DNA of 64,000 bases, from NCBI RefSeq assembly GCF_001547525.1, contig NZ_CM003768.1:1302001-1366000 (forward strand). The letters are read 5' to 3'. The translations under genes and the position numbers were made by a program. The stretch comes from Burkholderia anthina. Lineage in GTDB: Bacteria > Pseudomonadota > Gammaproteobacteria > Burkholderiales > Burkholderiaceae. Position 1 is the stretch's first letter; each line of letters opens with the position of its first letter. Below the pieces are notes generated by a model. That model searched no databases. It was not told the origin of the DNA and saw only the letters and a list, made by a program, of their open reading frames with translations. Below, in pieces: positions 46,373-54,457 of this stretch.

Positions 46373-47274
46373 CGTGCCTCCGGGAATTCGTCGTGCGCGC
46401 GGCCGTCGAGGTGGCGGCCGGCGGCGCGCTTGCCAAGGCGAACGGAATGCTTGCCGTCGGGCCATGGGTGAAGGGCGGAATCAGCTGTGCCGAGCATGTC
46501 AACTCCTGGCTGATCATGGTCGATCCATTCGCCCCACTGCTTGAATAGGAACGGGACACCGGCAGCCGCGCACTGGTTACGCAGCTCGCGCGCCCAGTTG
46601 GGATGCATCGGCCGCGCGCTGGGGCCGCTTTCGCCGCCGACTATCACCCAGTGCAGGCCGTGTTCAGGACTGGTCCAGCCCTGCAGGACGCTCACGCGAT
46701 GACCGCCCCACGGGATCGAGGTGAGGTCGACCGGCCCGAGCAGCGGCTCCATCGACAGGAAGCGCACGCGCGCCGGCACCGCGAGCAGCTTCGGGATGTC
46801 GCGGTCGGCCTCGGCCTGATTCACGATCGTTGCGCCGAGCCACACGTTCGATGCCCATCTGCGGCGCGGACACGTCCAGTCATACGGGACCATCGCAGCG
46901 ACGTTGCCGATCCGCTTCGTGAGCAGCAGCCAGTCAAGGTTCGGCGTGGCCGTGATGAGGTCGAACAGGTCGGCGCGCCAGTCGTCGGAGACTTGGTTGT
47001 CGAACACGTCCGCGAGCGACGCGCAGAACACGCGCTGCCGGCGCCCGTGCACGGCGAAGAACTGATCGTGCCGCGCATTCCAGCGGATCGGCTCGCGCCA
47101 CGTCGCGTCCGACGTGCGGACACGCTCGCCGTGCGGCCCCCAGACGACCTTGTGCAGCCGCGTGTCCATCATGTGCTCGGCGTAGCAGTGGTCGCAGCCA
47201 GGCGATACCTTCGTGCAGCCGATGAACGGATTGAACGTGTGGTCCGTCCATTCAATCTTGCTGTTCTCGCTCAT
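46369..47274 (-). CDS. DUF5131 (phage Gp37/Gp68) family protein
   Basis: Protein of 301 residues. KIEWTDHTFNPFIGCTKVSP then GCDHCYAEHMM carries the Cys pattern of DUF5131 (CxxxSxGCxxCYA), a radical-SAM-like cluster-binding motif. VFCASLADVFDNQV, LDWLLLTKRIGN, FLSMEPLLGPVDL, VIVGGESGPSARPMHPNWAR and FKQWGEWI are all family hallmarks. The family is common in phages and biochemically uncharacterised; nucleic-acid modification has been suggested. Coupled by 4-base overlaps to both neighbours. Confidence 0.92.
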   Translation of the reverse strand: MSENSKIEWTDHTFNPFIGCTKVSPGCDHCYAEHMMDTRLHKVVWGPHGERVRTSDATWREPIRWNARHDQFFAVHGRRQRVFCASLADVFDNQVSDDWRADLFDLITATPNLDWLLLTKRIGNVAAMVPYDWTCPRRRWASNVWLGATIVNQAEADRDIPKLLAVPARVRFLSMEPLLGPVDLTSIPWGGHRVSVLQGWTSPEHGLHWVIVGGESGPSARPMHPNWARELRNQCAAAGVPFLFKQWGEWIDHDQPGVDMLGTADSALHPWPDGKHSVRLGKRAAGRHLDGRAHDEFPEAR

Positions 47275-47507
47275 AGGTCGATGTCCACGTATTTGGTGAC
47301 GAAGCGCGCGTCTTCGCTGTGGTGACGGCGGTAGATAATGCGGATGCCTCCACCAAGGTCGAGCGGGCGCCCGCGGCCGTTGTCGTCGTTCAGCTCGGCT
47401 TGGTGGTCAAAGCAGGCCGAGCGCAGTGTGTCGGCGAAGGAGACGGGATCGACCAACAGTCGAAGCAGGAAGTCGTGGTTCATCTCGATGATGGTTCGGG
47501 TGCTCAT
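47271..47507 (-). CDS. small phage protein (78 residues)
   Basis: Residues IIEMNHDFLLRLLVDPVSFA then LGGGIRIIYRRHHSEDARFV. One helix-rich half and one strand-rich half. Overlaps both neighbours by 4 bases. Not recognised. Confidence 0.78.
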   Translation of the reverse strand: MSTRTIIEMNHDFLLRLLVDPVSFADTLRSACFDHQAELNDDNGRGRPLDLGGGIRIIYRRHHSEDARFVTKYVDIDL

Positions 47508-48064
47508 GCCGCAAGCTCCTCGTTGTTGACGTCCATGGGCTGCTGAAAGACGCGGCCGCGCTCGCCGGCGGGGATCGTTACGAGACCTGCCGCGGCGAGG
47601 AACGGATTGCGCTTCATGGCGCTGCGTGCCGCGCGAGCAGCTTCGGTCTTGATAGCGGCCGGGCACGGCACATCGGGCCCGGTGCCGACAGCCCAGACCG
47701 CCCGCCACTGAGCGCGGCCGACCGGAGGAATCCAGTCGACGATATGCACTTCGGTGCGGTGAATCGTCAGTAGCTCGCTGACGCGTTGCTGCGAGACGCC
47801 GCAGCGCTTCACCAGCTCGCGCACCGACTGGGGCTCCCGCTCGAGAATGGCGCGCATCCTGTCCCACGCCGGCGTCGCGCGCGACCTGTAGTCGCGCTGC
47901 GCGCGCTTGAGCTTGAGCACCCTGGTGGCAAAGGTCTGGACTGACTTACGCGAATGACGCGGAAACGCTGCGTACAGAGCCCTTGACGGGATGGGGGACG
48001 GATAGAGGCGGGCGAGCAGGCGCGCCTCGGCGGTCGTCCACAGGTTGTGTGTCGAGGTCGACAT
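47504..48064 (-). CDS. phage DNA-binding protein with HTH regions
   Basis: Protein of 186 residues. The N-terminal segment LWTTAEARLLARLYPSPIPS and SRKSVQTFATRVLKLKRAQR looks like a SANT/Myb- or GcrA-like DNA-binding helix bundle. A second HTH, SVRELVKRCGVSQQRVSELL, follows at about residue 90. No enzymatic motif. Its start is only 36 bases from the divergent gene at 48101, so a shared compact promoter region would be needed. Possible regulator of the early operon. Confidence 0.78.
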   Translation of the reverse strand: MSTSTHNLWTTAEARLLARLYPSPIPSRALYAAFPRHSRKSVQTFATRVLKLKRAQRDYRSRATPAWDRMRAILEREPQSVRELVKRCGVSQQRVSELLTIHRTEVHIVDWIPPVGRAQWRAVWAVGTGPDVPCPAAIKTEAARAARSAMKRNPFLAAAGLVTIPAGERGRVFQQPMDVNNEELAA

Positions 48065-48100
48065 GCTACGATTCCTCCGGATTCTTCCAGCGAGCACCAG

Positions 48101-48310
48101 ATGAAGACGGTTTTCCTGATGCGTGGGTACGAGATGAACTGCACGCCACGCCCGACCGACGACGGCAAGTTCGCCGCGCAGGTCGAAGTGACGAAAGTGG
48201 GATTCAGCCGCGAGGCGGCGTTTCGGAAACTCGGCGAATTCGACACGGAAGCCGAAGCGGTTGCCTATGCGAAGCAGTTTTCCGAAGAGTGGTTGACTCG
48301 ATACGCGTGA
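48101..48310 (+). CDS. small rightward phage protein (69 residues)
   Basis: Residues FLMRGYEMNCTPRPTDDGKF, AAQVEVTKVGFSREAAFRKL and FDTEAEAVAYAKQFSEEWLT give a beta-beta-helix pattern seen in many short Burkholderia proteins of unknown role. It reads against the surrounding leftward operon. The ribosome site is weak. Probably transcribed independently with the tiny membrane gene behind it. Confidence 0.72.
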   Translation: MKTVFLMRGYEMNCTPRPTDDGKFAAQVEVTKVGFSREAAFRKLGEFDTEAEAVAYAKQFSEEWLTRYA

Positions 48311-48325
48311 CCAAGCCGAGACGAC

Positions 48326-48478
48326 ATGAATCGCGATGAGCCCAAAAAGAGAAAGACGATCAAGGACTGGCTCGGTCTAGGCCTGATCGTTTGGGTCGTC
48401 GCCCCGCCGATCGCGTCGCTCGTCTTCTTCGTAGTGCTGATGCTTTGGTGTTCCGTGTCTTCGAGCTGTAAATTCTAG
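48326..48478 (+). CDS. tiny phage membrane protein (50 residues)
   Basis: ATG 48326 to TAG 48478. A basic N-terminus (MNRDEPKKRKTIKDWLGLG) is followed by one long hydrophobic helix (LIVWVVAPPIASLVFFVVLM) and a Cys-containing end. It sits 15 bases after the previous rightward gene. Such single-helix proteins in prophages can act in exclusion or lysis control; unproved here. Its stop shares the palindrome CTAG with the stop of the convergent gene. Confidence 0.68.
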   Translation: MNRDEPKKRKTIKDWLGLGLIVWVVAPPIASLVFFVVLMLWCSVSSSCKF

Positions 48479-48714
48479 GATTTCACCCATCCTTTCGACG
48501 TCGAGCGGATCTTTCCGGACTTGCGCGCCGCCTGAAGGCGCCGGTCGACGATTCGCCAGGCCACGACTTCACCGAAGGTGGTCGGCCGACATTCTTCGCG
48601 CGCGAGGCGCTCGCTTTCCTCGCGCACTGCGCCGGTATTGACCGCTGCAAACTTCTTCGGCGATTCGTCGATCGACGCGACGATCAGCGCGTCGAGCTTC
48701 TGGTACTTACTCAT
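48475..48714 (-). CDS. small phage protein (79 residues), HTH-like
   Basis: SKYQKLDALIVASIDESPKK, ESERLAREECRPTTFGEVVA and WRIVDRRLQAARKSGKIRST suggest a small winged-helix or HTH fold. Overlaps the upstream gene by 4 bases and the convergent tiny membrane gene by 4 bases. Not assigned. Confidence 0.76.
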   Translation of the reverse strand: MSKYQKLDALIVASIDESPKKFAAVNTGAVREESERLAREECRPTTFGEVVAWRIVDRRLQAARKSGKIRSTSKGWVKS

Positions 48715-48899
48715 GGTGCCTCTCCTGCCACGATGCAAGCCGTGCACGCACCGCACCACTGGCCGCTCGCGTCGTGAACGTCCCCTGTTCCGTCGCAGGC
48801 CGAGCAGCGCGGCGTCAGCTCCGGATACAGCTTCTCGCGCAGGTGATTGGGCAGTCCGGACGCGCGGATCTCGAACACTTCGACGTCGGTCTGCTTCAT
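48711..48899 (-). CDS. small zinc-ribbon phage protein (62 residues)
   Basis: Contains CSACDGTGDV and CGACTACIV, a DnaJ-like CxxCxGxG zinc-binding pattern, after a short helical part (LPNHLREKLYPELTPR). Coupled by 4-base overlaps on both sides. Confidence 0.78.
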   Translation of the reverse strand: MKQTDVEVFEIRASGLPNHLREKLYPELTPRCSACDGTGDVHDASGQWCGACTACIVAGEAP

Positions 48900-49600
48900 T
48901 GGATTTCACCCGCGCTGATCGCGTCGATGGCCTCGATGAACTTGCGATGCTCGTTCTCGCGCGCCCACCATGCGAACATCACGTATCTCTTGACCCACAT
49001 CTCGGACGGTGTGTCGAGACGATCCGGCCCTGTGAGGTTCGGGCTGGAGAACACGACGGGTTGCGTACGTTGAATCACGCGGCGCTGCGTGCGTTCCACC
49101 AATACCTCCGGCTCACCGTTTTTCATCAGCGCGCGCCAGCGCATTGCCTCCTGTTGGACGTCGTCCGTCACCTCGTCTCGCGGCTCCGGCTGAAACTCGT
49201 CCATCAGCACGTGTCGAAGTGCGGCCCGCGTGTCGCGCGTCGGGTGCTCGTGATACTCGTCGACGAGGGCGAGGACTCGCTTTGAGCGCGTGATTGCGTC
49301 TCTTGGCTCCGGCACCTTGAACATCCCATGCTGAATCTTTACGGCGACGTCGAGCGCGTCGATGTGGTCGTCGGTAAGGGCATGCGCACGGTCAGCCTCG
49401 ATCACGGCGATTGCTGCCGTGATTACGCCAACCGAGGCTCGCGGCTCCGGCTGCTGGGTGGCGAGGATGCCGCGCAGCGCGTTCACGAAACACGATGCGT
49501 CGTTGGGGCCAATCGTCGTCGGTTTTTCCAGGCTCAAGGTATCGATCAGGATTTCGACCCAGCGCCGGTTGATCTGCGCTTCGGTCAGCGTCTTACTCAT
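48896..49600 (-). CDS. hypothetical phage early protein (234 residues)
   Basis: Acidic, mostly helical protein. Segments TEAQINRRWVEILIDTLSLE, FVNALRGILATQQPEPRASV and ALDVAVKIQHGMFKVPEPRD resemble modules seen in Burkholderia phage early regions; DEVTDDVQQEAMRWRALMKN is another. No enzymatic motif. Overlaps the next gene start by 4 bases and the upstream gene by 8. Confidence 0.75.
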   Translation of the reverse strand: MSKTLTEAQINRRWVEILIDTLSLEKPTTIGPNDASCFVNALRGILATQQPEPRASVGVITAAIAVIEADRAHALTDDHIDALDVAVKIQHGMFKVPEPRDAITRSKRVLALVDEYHEHPTRDTRAALRHVLMDEFQPEPRDEVTDDVQQEAMRWRALMKNGEPEVLVERTQRRVIQRTQPVVFSSPNLTGPDRLDTPSEMWVKRYVMFAWWARENEHRKFIEAIDAISAGEIQ

Positions 49601-49802
49601 GCTTGGCTCCCGTAACTGCAAACTTCATGCGGCCAGCCTCATCGATCAGGTGCGGCGGAACCTCATCACGCATGCAAGGCGGCACGGCGGCCGTAGGCCG
49701 GCCGCAGGCGTGGCAGGTGAACCCCATGCACGCTGCGTTCTGAGGAAAGCCGTTCGGGCACAACCCGCCGGGCCGATATGCGGAGCAGTGGTGGTCGTTC
49801 AT
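49593..49802 (-). CDS. small Cys-rich phage protein (69 residues)
   Basis: Six Cys in HHCSAYRPGGLCPNGFPQNA and ACMGFTCHACGRPTAAVPPC point to a zinc-binding fold. ATG 49802 overlaps the previous gene's stop by 4 bases. Confidence 0.75.
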   Translation of the reverse strand: MNDHHCSAYRPGGLCPNGFPQNAACMGFTCHACGRPTAAVPPCMRDEVPPHLIDEAGRMKFAVTGAKHE

Positions 49803-51775
49803 TGCTTGTCCCCTTTGAGAAGAGCGCGGAGTAGCGAATGGTGAATATTGTGCTGCGATGCCATACCGATAGCCCACTCAATGGCTTTTCGCTGCCCGTC
49901 AGTTAGCCCGACAGGAGCGGATGCCGGGGCGACCTCATTGCGGCCTTTCTTGAGCCCGCGGTTATATCCGAGCGAGTAGAGGTTGTGGCCTTCACGCGTG
50001 CGAGCGAGTGCCGGCAGCTTGCCCTTATTGCCGCCTGATTGCGGCGGATCGATCTCGGGGATGGTGGATGCCGGGGCGGCGTTCTCGATCACCTCCAGCG
50101 CTTCGTCCCACGGGCAGTTCGCGTTCGAGTGCTCGCCGATGTCCACGCCGAAATGCTTGGCAATGGCTGCGGCAAGCTTGTTGGCTGTCTCTTCATACTC
50201 ATCACGCTCGCGCAGCGTTTGGTCCCACAGTTCGTCATCGGTCGGCCGCGCGGATGCCGGGGCGGGAGTGGTGGCGTCCTGACCGCGCAAGTACTGAGCC
50301 AGTGCGCACGCGAAATCAGCGGCCAAACTCTCGTTGATGTAGCGGCCGAAGTCGTGCCGGCGCAGCCGCGTCGCGAAGAACTCGGCGATATAGCCGCGCC
50401 CACCATCACTCGTGCTCATGTCGTGTTCGCCGATCGCCACCGCTTCCACCGCCTGCACGTCTGCCGGCGCTGCCGCTGCATCTGCGGAGGGAGGTTGCGG
50501 GGCGGCGGCGAGCAATGCCGCATAGCGCTCCGACGGAGTATCGTCCGCGCCTGGATCGTAGACGAAGGTCAGCATTTCGACCGTCGGATCGACCGGCATC
50601 AGCTTCCACCCCTCCGGCACCGCTCCCGCCACATCAGTGCGAGGGGCGCGGACGATGCCGTTCGGCGATGTGCTGTCGAGGTAAAACAGGATTCGAACGG
50701 CTTGGTTTTCGTCAATTGCAAGACCATCGCATTCGCCCTCGATCGCATCGATGATCGCTTTTATCCGCGACGTTTGGGCCTTCGCCCCTTCCGCCCCCGC
50801 CGCATTGGGCGACGAGGCGCGGACTGCTTCAACGATCTGACGCAGTTTCTCGCGGCCGAAGAACACGGCGTTCGCTTTCAGCACAGCGTCAACTGCGTCG
50901 ATGGCCGCCCGCTCGTCTGCCGCTGGCGGTTCGGGCTGCGACGCATCACGGCGAGCCCACCATTCCCTGACCCACTGCCGGCGACGTTCCTTTTCCTCGT
51001 CCGTCAGCTGGATGAGTTCATCGGCCGGCGCTGCTTCGTGCTGCTCGACAGGGTAGCCGCCAAACGCATGCGCGATGAACTCGTGCAGGAGGAAGCGATC
51101 ATCGTCGTTCGGCTCCCGCGAATCGTTGCTCTCGCCGACGATCTCGAACGTTTCGATCGCCGCCAATGCTTCCTGCGCAGTCAGCGTTGTTGGCTGCTCG
51201 ACAGGGGGTGCGGCGAGAAGCATGCGCGCGAACAGAATCGGCCGCGTCGTGCTGACGTTATGGTCGATCGAACACCACATGCGCCAGATTTCGGCATCCG
51301 TCAGCGCATGAGCGCGGCTCACTTTCGAACTCGTCCCATTGCTGCCGCGGGCGCGCGCGCCGACAATGCACTCGGCGGCCGGGACAACCTCCATAAGGGT
51401 ACTGTCCATTCCCGGCCGCTGTTGCGCCGCCTCGCTTGCCTGTTCGGGAGCGGGGCTCTTTGCGTTGGAGAGGTGGTCGCGCAGCCACGTCGCGACGTCT
51501 TCGCCCTGCGGGCAACCGAACTCGCTACAGATACCATGCAGCAGGTCGAGATTCACGCGGACCGCGTTGTACACCCAACGCGCGATCGGGCGCAGCAGGT
51601 CGCCGTCTTGCTGTGGCTCGATGGCGTCGAGCAGGTCGCGCACGATCTTGACGCTCGCCGAACTGTCGTTCGTGAGCTCGTCGATGTTGTCGCCGCCATG
51701 CTCCGCGTCGTAGTGGTGGCGGATGAACTCGCGCAGCTGGTCGACGGTATAACCGCCGTAGGTGTTCGTCGTCAT
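49799..51775 (-). CDS. large mosaic phage early protein (658 residues)
   Basis: Long acidic protein that looks assembled from short phage modules. Recognisable pieces: DQLREFIRHHYDAEHGGDNI at the N-terminus; LTDAEIWRMWCSIDHNVSTT; DRFLLHEFIAHAFGGYPVEQ; ADERAAIDAVDAVLKANAVF with FFGREKLRQIVEAVRASSPN; PEGWKLMPVDPTVEMLTFVY with ERYAALLAAAPQ; and LTDGQRKAIEWAIGMASQHN at the C-terminus. These modules occur singly in many Burkholderia phage proteins, joined by Ala/Pro-rich linkers. No catalytic motif is visible. ATG 51775 gives a plausible N-terminus. Function unknown. Confidence 0.75.
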   Translation of the reverse strand: MTTNTYGGYTVDQLREFIRHHYDAEHGGDNIDELTNDSSASVKIVRDLLDAIEPQQDGDLLRPIARWVYNAVRVNLDLLHGICSEFGCPQGEDVATWLRDHLSNAKSPAPEQASEAAQQRPGMDSTLMEVVPAAECIVGARARGSNGTSSKVSRAHALTDAEIWRMWCSIDHNVSTTRPILFARMLLAAPPVEQPTTLTAQEALAAIETFEIVGESNDSREPNDDDRFLLHEFIAHAFGGYPVEQHEAAPADELIQLTDEEKERRRQWVREWWARRDASQPEPPAADERAAIDAVDAVLKANAVFFGREKLRQIVEAVRASSPNAAGAEGAKAQTSRIKAIIDAIEGECDGLAIDENQAVRILFYLDSTSPNGIVRAPRTDVAGAVPEGWKLMPVDPTVEMLTFVYDPGADDTPSERYAALLAAAPQPPSADAAAAPADVQAVEAVAIGEHDMSTSDGGRGYIAEFFATRLRRHDFGRYINESLAADFACALAQYLRGQDATTPAPASARPTDDELWDQTLRERDEYEETANKLAAAIAKHFGVDIGEHSNANCPWDEALEVIENAAPASTIPEIDPPQSGGNKGKLPALARTREGHNLYSLGYNRGLKKGRNEVAPASAPVGLTDGQRKAIEWAIGMASQHNIHHSLLRALLKGDKQ

Positions 51776-51783
51776 CGTCGTCC

Positions 51784-52209
51784 TCACTTGACGGAGATAT
51801 CCGGCACGATCACCGAAGGCTTGAATACCACCTTGTAGTGGTAGGTGCTCGCGGGAGCGGGCTCGAGCTGCTCGATGAAGTACGTCACGTTGTTCGACAG
51901 TCCGAGGAAGTGCTTCTTGTATTCGTTCGGCCCGGTCTTGCAGATGATCGCGAGCTTCGTGTCGGTGCTGGAGTTGTCCTTCGAGCAAAGGCCCTCGATG
52001 GTGAGCATGTACTCGCCAGTGAAACCGTTGTAGAACACGATGCGGCGGTTGATCTCGAAGTTGTCGGCGGCCGCCGACAGATTCTTCGATGCCACGTCGG
52101 CATCAGAGCACCCGGCAGTTACCGCGATGCTGCCAAGCAGTGCAGCAACGATCAGCAGCCGAGCGGACAAGTTCGAGTGATGGGTCATGGTGTGAGCCTC
52201 GATGGTCAT
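51784..52209 (-). CDS. phage-encoded lipoprotein, beta-sandwich type
   Basis: Predicted lipoprotein of about 141 residues: hydrophobic leader LLIVAALLGSIAVTAGCSD with lipobox VTAGC, then NFEINRRIVFYNGFTGEYML, LTIEGLCSKDNSSTDTKLAI and a beta-rich end TYHYKVVFKPSVIVPDISV. ATG 52209 overlaps the upstream stop (ATGA); ATG 52188 is an alternative start nearer the leader. A lipoprotein in an early operon could block superinfection at the cell surface; this is inference. Confidence 0.78.
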   Translation of the reverse strand: MTIEAHTMTHHSNLSARLLIVAALLGSIAVTAGCSDADVASKNLSAAADNFEINRRIVFYNGFTGEYMLTIEGLCSKDNSSTDTKLAIICKTGPNEYKKHFLGLSNNVTYFIEQLEPAPASTYHYKVVFKPSVIVPDISVK

Positions 52210-52466
52210 GCGAATAGGTCGCCCTGTTTTTTGCCGCTCGACTCTGCGAGGTGCGTAGGGCAGAAGTGGGTATCGGCGCCGACCAGATGCGCATGCACCG
52301 CGCACAGGTGCCGGTCGCATGTCTTGCCCGGCTTCGTCTGGAAATCGCACAGGAAGTCGCTCGGCGCGTCACAGCCGTCGACCGAGCAGCGACGCTCGCG
52401 CTTGCGACCTCGCGTGCAGATGATTCCGGACATGCCGCCGGGAAGGCGAAACGGTGTGCAGGGCAT
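52206..52466 (-). CDS. small Cys/His-rich phage protein (86 residues)
   Basis: Residues RRCSVDGCDAPSDFLCDF, TCDRHLCAVHAHLV and HFCPTHLAES supply about seven Cys and four His in zinc-finger spacing (B-box or RING-like). The start at 52466 has GGAG 7 bases upstream. Overlaps the lipoprotein gene by 4 bases. Confidence 0.77.
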   Translation of the reverse strand: MPCTPFRLPGGMSGIICTRGRKRERRCSVDGCDAPSDFLCDFQTKPGKTCDRHLCAVHAHLVGADTHFCPTHLAESSGKKQGDLFA

Positions 52467-52480
52467 CAGGCGTCTCCGAA

Positions 52481-54343
52481 TCAGAAGGTCTGCGGCGCTA
52501 CGGTGAGTGCGATCGCGATCGGGCGCACCCAGACCGGTGTCGACGACAGTTGGAACGTCTCGCCGGATTCAGCGAGCAGCAGCGTGGTGCCCATCGCTTC
52601 GGCGATCGCCTGCGCGGCGTCCGGCGGCACGGCGTTGCCGATGCGCTCGCGCCATGCCTGGTCGCTTTCACCGTCGAGCTTGAACGCGAACGCACCCGCG
52701 AACACATTGCCGGTCGCCGCGATTTGCTTTCGCCGCCAGTCGGCCTCCTCCGCATCGATCCAGATCTGTTCAGGATCGACGAGCGACTGCAGCACGGCCA
52801 GCTCGAGCGTGGTGAACGGCCGGTGCCAGGTGCCATCGAGCGCGCGGATTACGGCGACGGTCTTCTCGTTCGCAGCGGGCATGCGCGGATCTGCGACGGA
52901 CCAACGCCCGTTGTCGTGGCCGGCGGCGGCCGACACCGCGCCGGTGTGCTGATGCCAACCGACTACGCCGTAATGGCCGCCGGTCAGGTACGCGTCGCCG
53001 CGCTCGCGGCGCATGCCCGGGCGCGGATCGGCGACCGCGTACGCGCCCTGGTCATCGCCGCCGATGACCGTGCCGGCGTGGCGGGCCCACTCGGTCACCT
53101 TGTACTTGCTGAAGAGTGGGCCGGCCGGCGGCCGCGGGTCGGCGACACCCTGGCCGCCGGCGCTCGGCCCGGTGCCGCCCGTGACCACACCTGCCGGCTG
53201 GTCGAACGGCACAATGCGGAAGCAGTTGTTGTGCTTCACGCCCGTCCGCGGGTCCGCGACGCTGAAGGTGCCTTGCCCGGGCGACTTCTGGCCGGTGATC
53301 GTGCCGGCGTGGTCGTTCCAGTCGAGTACGCCGTACTGCTGGTATTGCGCCGCGTCAGCCGGCCCGCGCGGGTCGGCAACCGAAAAGGTGCCATTGCCCG
53401 GGCGGCTCGCGCCGGCCACGACGCCGCACGGCTCCTCCCAGCGGTTCACGCCGAGCACACCGTTGTGCATGTCCGGCACGATCAGGTAGTCGCGCAGGTG
53501 GCCGTTCTCGACCGCGAGCTTGTTCAGGCTGCGCCAGTCGCTGCCTGCCTCGACGAACGCGAGGCGCACCCACGTTTTCCACTGCAGCGACGGCACGCGG
53601 TGCATCGGGCCGGCGGCCTCGACGTCGCCCGGCAGCGGCATGCGGCCGAGCAGTGTGCCAACGCCCTGCAGGCGCTTGGCCGGCGGCTCGTACAGGCACG
53701 CCGGCACCTTTTCCATGTGCCGCGCGACGAGCAGGAAGCGCTTGCGGCTCTGCGCGAGGCCGGCGATCACGCCGCAGTCGTGCGTCGTTTCGTTCACGGC
53801 GTAGCCGTAGTGCCGCAGGATCTGGCCGATCTGGTCGAGCAGGTGGCGGCCGCGCGTCGCGAGGCGCGGGACGTTCTCGAAGACGATCAGCTCGACCGGA
53901 TCGTCCTTCCATGCCTCGCACATCAGCCACACGCAGCGCAGCGTCAGTTCGTTGAGTGCCTGGTACTTCGGCGTGCGGCTGAGCGTCTCCGATAGCAGGC
54001 CCGACGCACCCTTGCACGGCGACGAGATGAACACGCAGTGCGGATGCTGGTAGCCGGCGGCGCGGCGCACGTCTTCGGGTGTGGCCTCGCGCCAGCTTGG
54101 CGGCGGCTCGGCGCCGTGGAACGAGGTGTACTGCTCGCGCGTGAAAAGGTCCATGACCGTGCACGGCGTGCCGACCAGCATCTCGAAGTCGCGCGCGGCC
54201 GCCGGATCGTTGTCGATGCCGCCGATGCAGCGCCACGTCGCGGTCATGTTGCCGACCCGGGAGGTGGCTTTGGTGAAGCCCTTGGCGCCGCCGCCGAGGC
54301 CGCAGCAGAAACCGAAGCTGTTGTATACGCGCTGATTGTCCAT
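52481..54343 (-). CDS. phage C5-cytosine DNA methyltransferase with internal five-fold repeat
   Basis: DNA methyltransferase of 620 residues, far longer than typical 330-420 residue enzymes. Motif I region FGFCCGLGGGAKGFTKA, motif IV SSPCKGASG with catalytic Cys110, motif VI FENVPRL (156-161), motif VIII QSRKRF (199-203) and motif IX/X RIGNAVPPDAAQAIAEAM (568 onward) are in order. Between VIII and IX, where the target-recognition domain lies, residues 294-487 hold five imperfect repeats of about 38 residues, each ending VADPR. The motif order is intact, so it is probably active. ATG 54343 is the natural start. It likely protects phage DNA from host restriction. Confidence 0.92.
   Translation of the reverse strand: MDNQRVYNSFGFCCGLGGGAKGFTKATSRVGNMTATWRCIGGIDNDPAAARDFEMLVGTPCTVMDLFTREQYTSFHGAEPPPSWREATPEDVRRAAGYQHPHCVFISSPCKGASGLLSETLSRTPKYQALNELTLRCVWLMCEAWKDDPVELIVFENVPRLATRGRHLLDQIGQILRHYGYAVNETTHDCGVIAGLAQSRKRFLLVARHMEKVPACLYEPPAKRLQGVGTLLGRMPLPGDVEAAGPMHRVPSLQWKTWVRLAFVEAGSDWRSLNKLAVENGHLRDYLIVPDMHNGVLGVNRWEEPCGVVAGASRPGNGTFSVADPRGPADAAQYQQYGVLDWNDHAGTITGQKSPGQGTFSVADPRTGVKHNNCFRIVPFDQPAGVVTGGTGPSAGGQGVADPRPPAGPLFSKYKVTEWARHAGTVIGGDDQGAYAVADPRPGMRRERGDAYLTGGHYGVVGWHQHTGAVSAAAGHDNGRWSVADPRMPAANEKTVAVIRALDGTWHRPFTTLELAVLQSLVDPEQIWIDAEEADWRRKQIAATGNVFAGAFAFKLDGESDQAWRERIGNAVPPDAAQAIAEAMGTTLLLAESGETFQLSSTPVWVRPIAIALTVAPQTF
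52883..53464 (-). repeat. five-fold repeat inside the methyltransferase gene
   Basis: Codes residues 294-487. Each unit has a core like GVLDWNDHAGTITG, a Gly/Ser turn, then a FSVADPR-like end; VADPR occurs at about residues 322, 362, 400, 437 and 483. Unit length 37-46 residues. Units are diverged, so this is an old repeat rather than recent slippage. Confidence 0.88.
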
Positions 54344-54370
54344 AGGTGCCACAGGGAGAATCGGAAAAAA

Positions 54371-54398
54371 GAAGGGCGCCGAAGTTCGGCGCCCCTTC
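54371..54398 (-). terminator. terminator upstream of the methyltransferase gene
   Basis: On the - strand GAAGGGGCGCCGAA-CTTCGGCGCCCTTC with one bulge, followed by TTTTTT. It falls between 54458 and the methyltransferase start at 54343 and would divide the early region into two transcription units unless antiterminated. Confidence 0.8.
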
Positions 54399-54457
54399 AA
54401 GGCCGCGCAGTCCGAGGTAAGCCGCGCCGGGTTACTCTGTCGTTGAGACGGGGATGG

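Noticed and set aside
52481..54343. Restriction-modification system
   Set aside because: No restriction endonuclease gene adjoins the methyltransferase; the HNH gene is 6.6 kb away inside another gene string. A solitary phage methyltransferase fits better.
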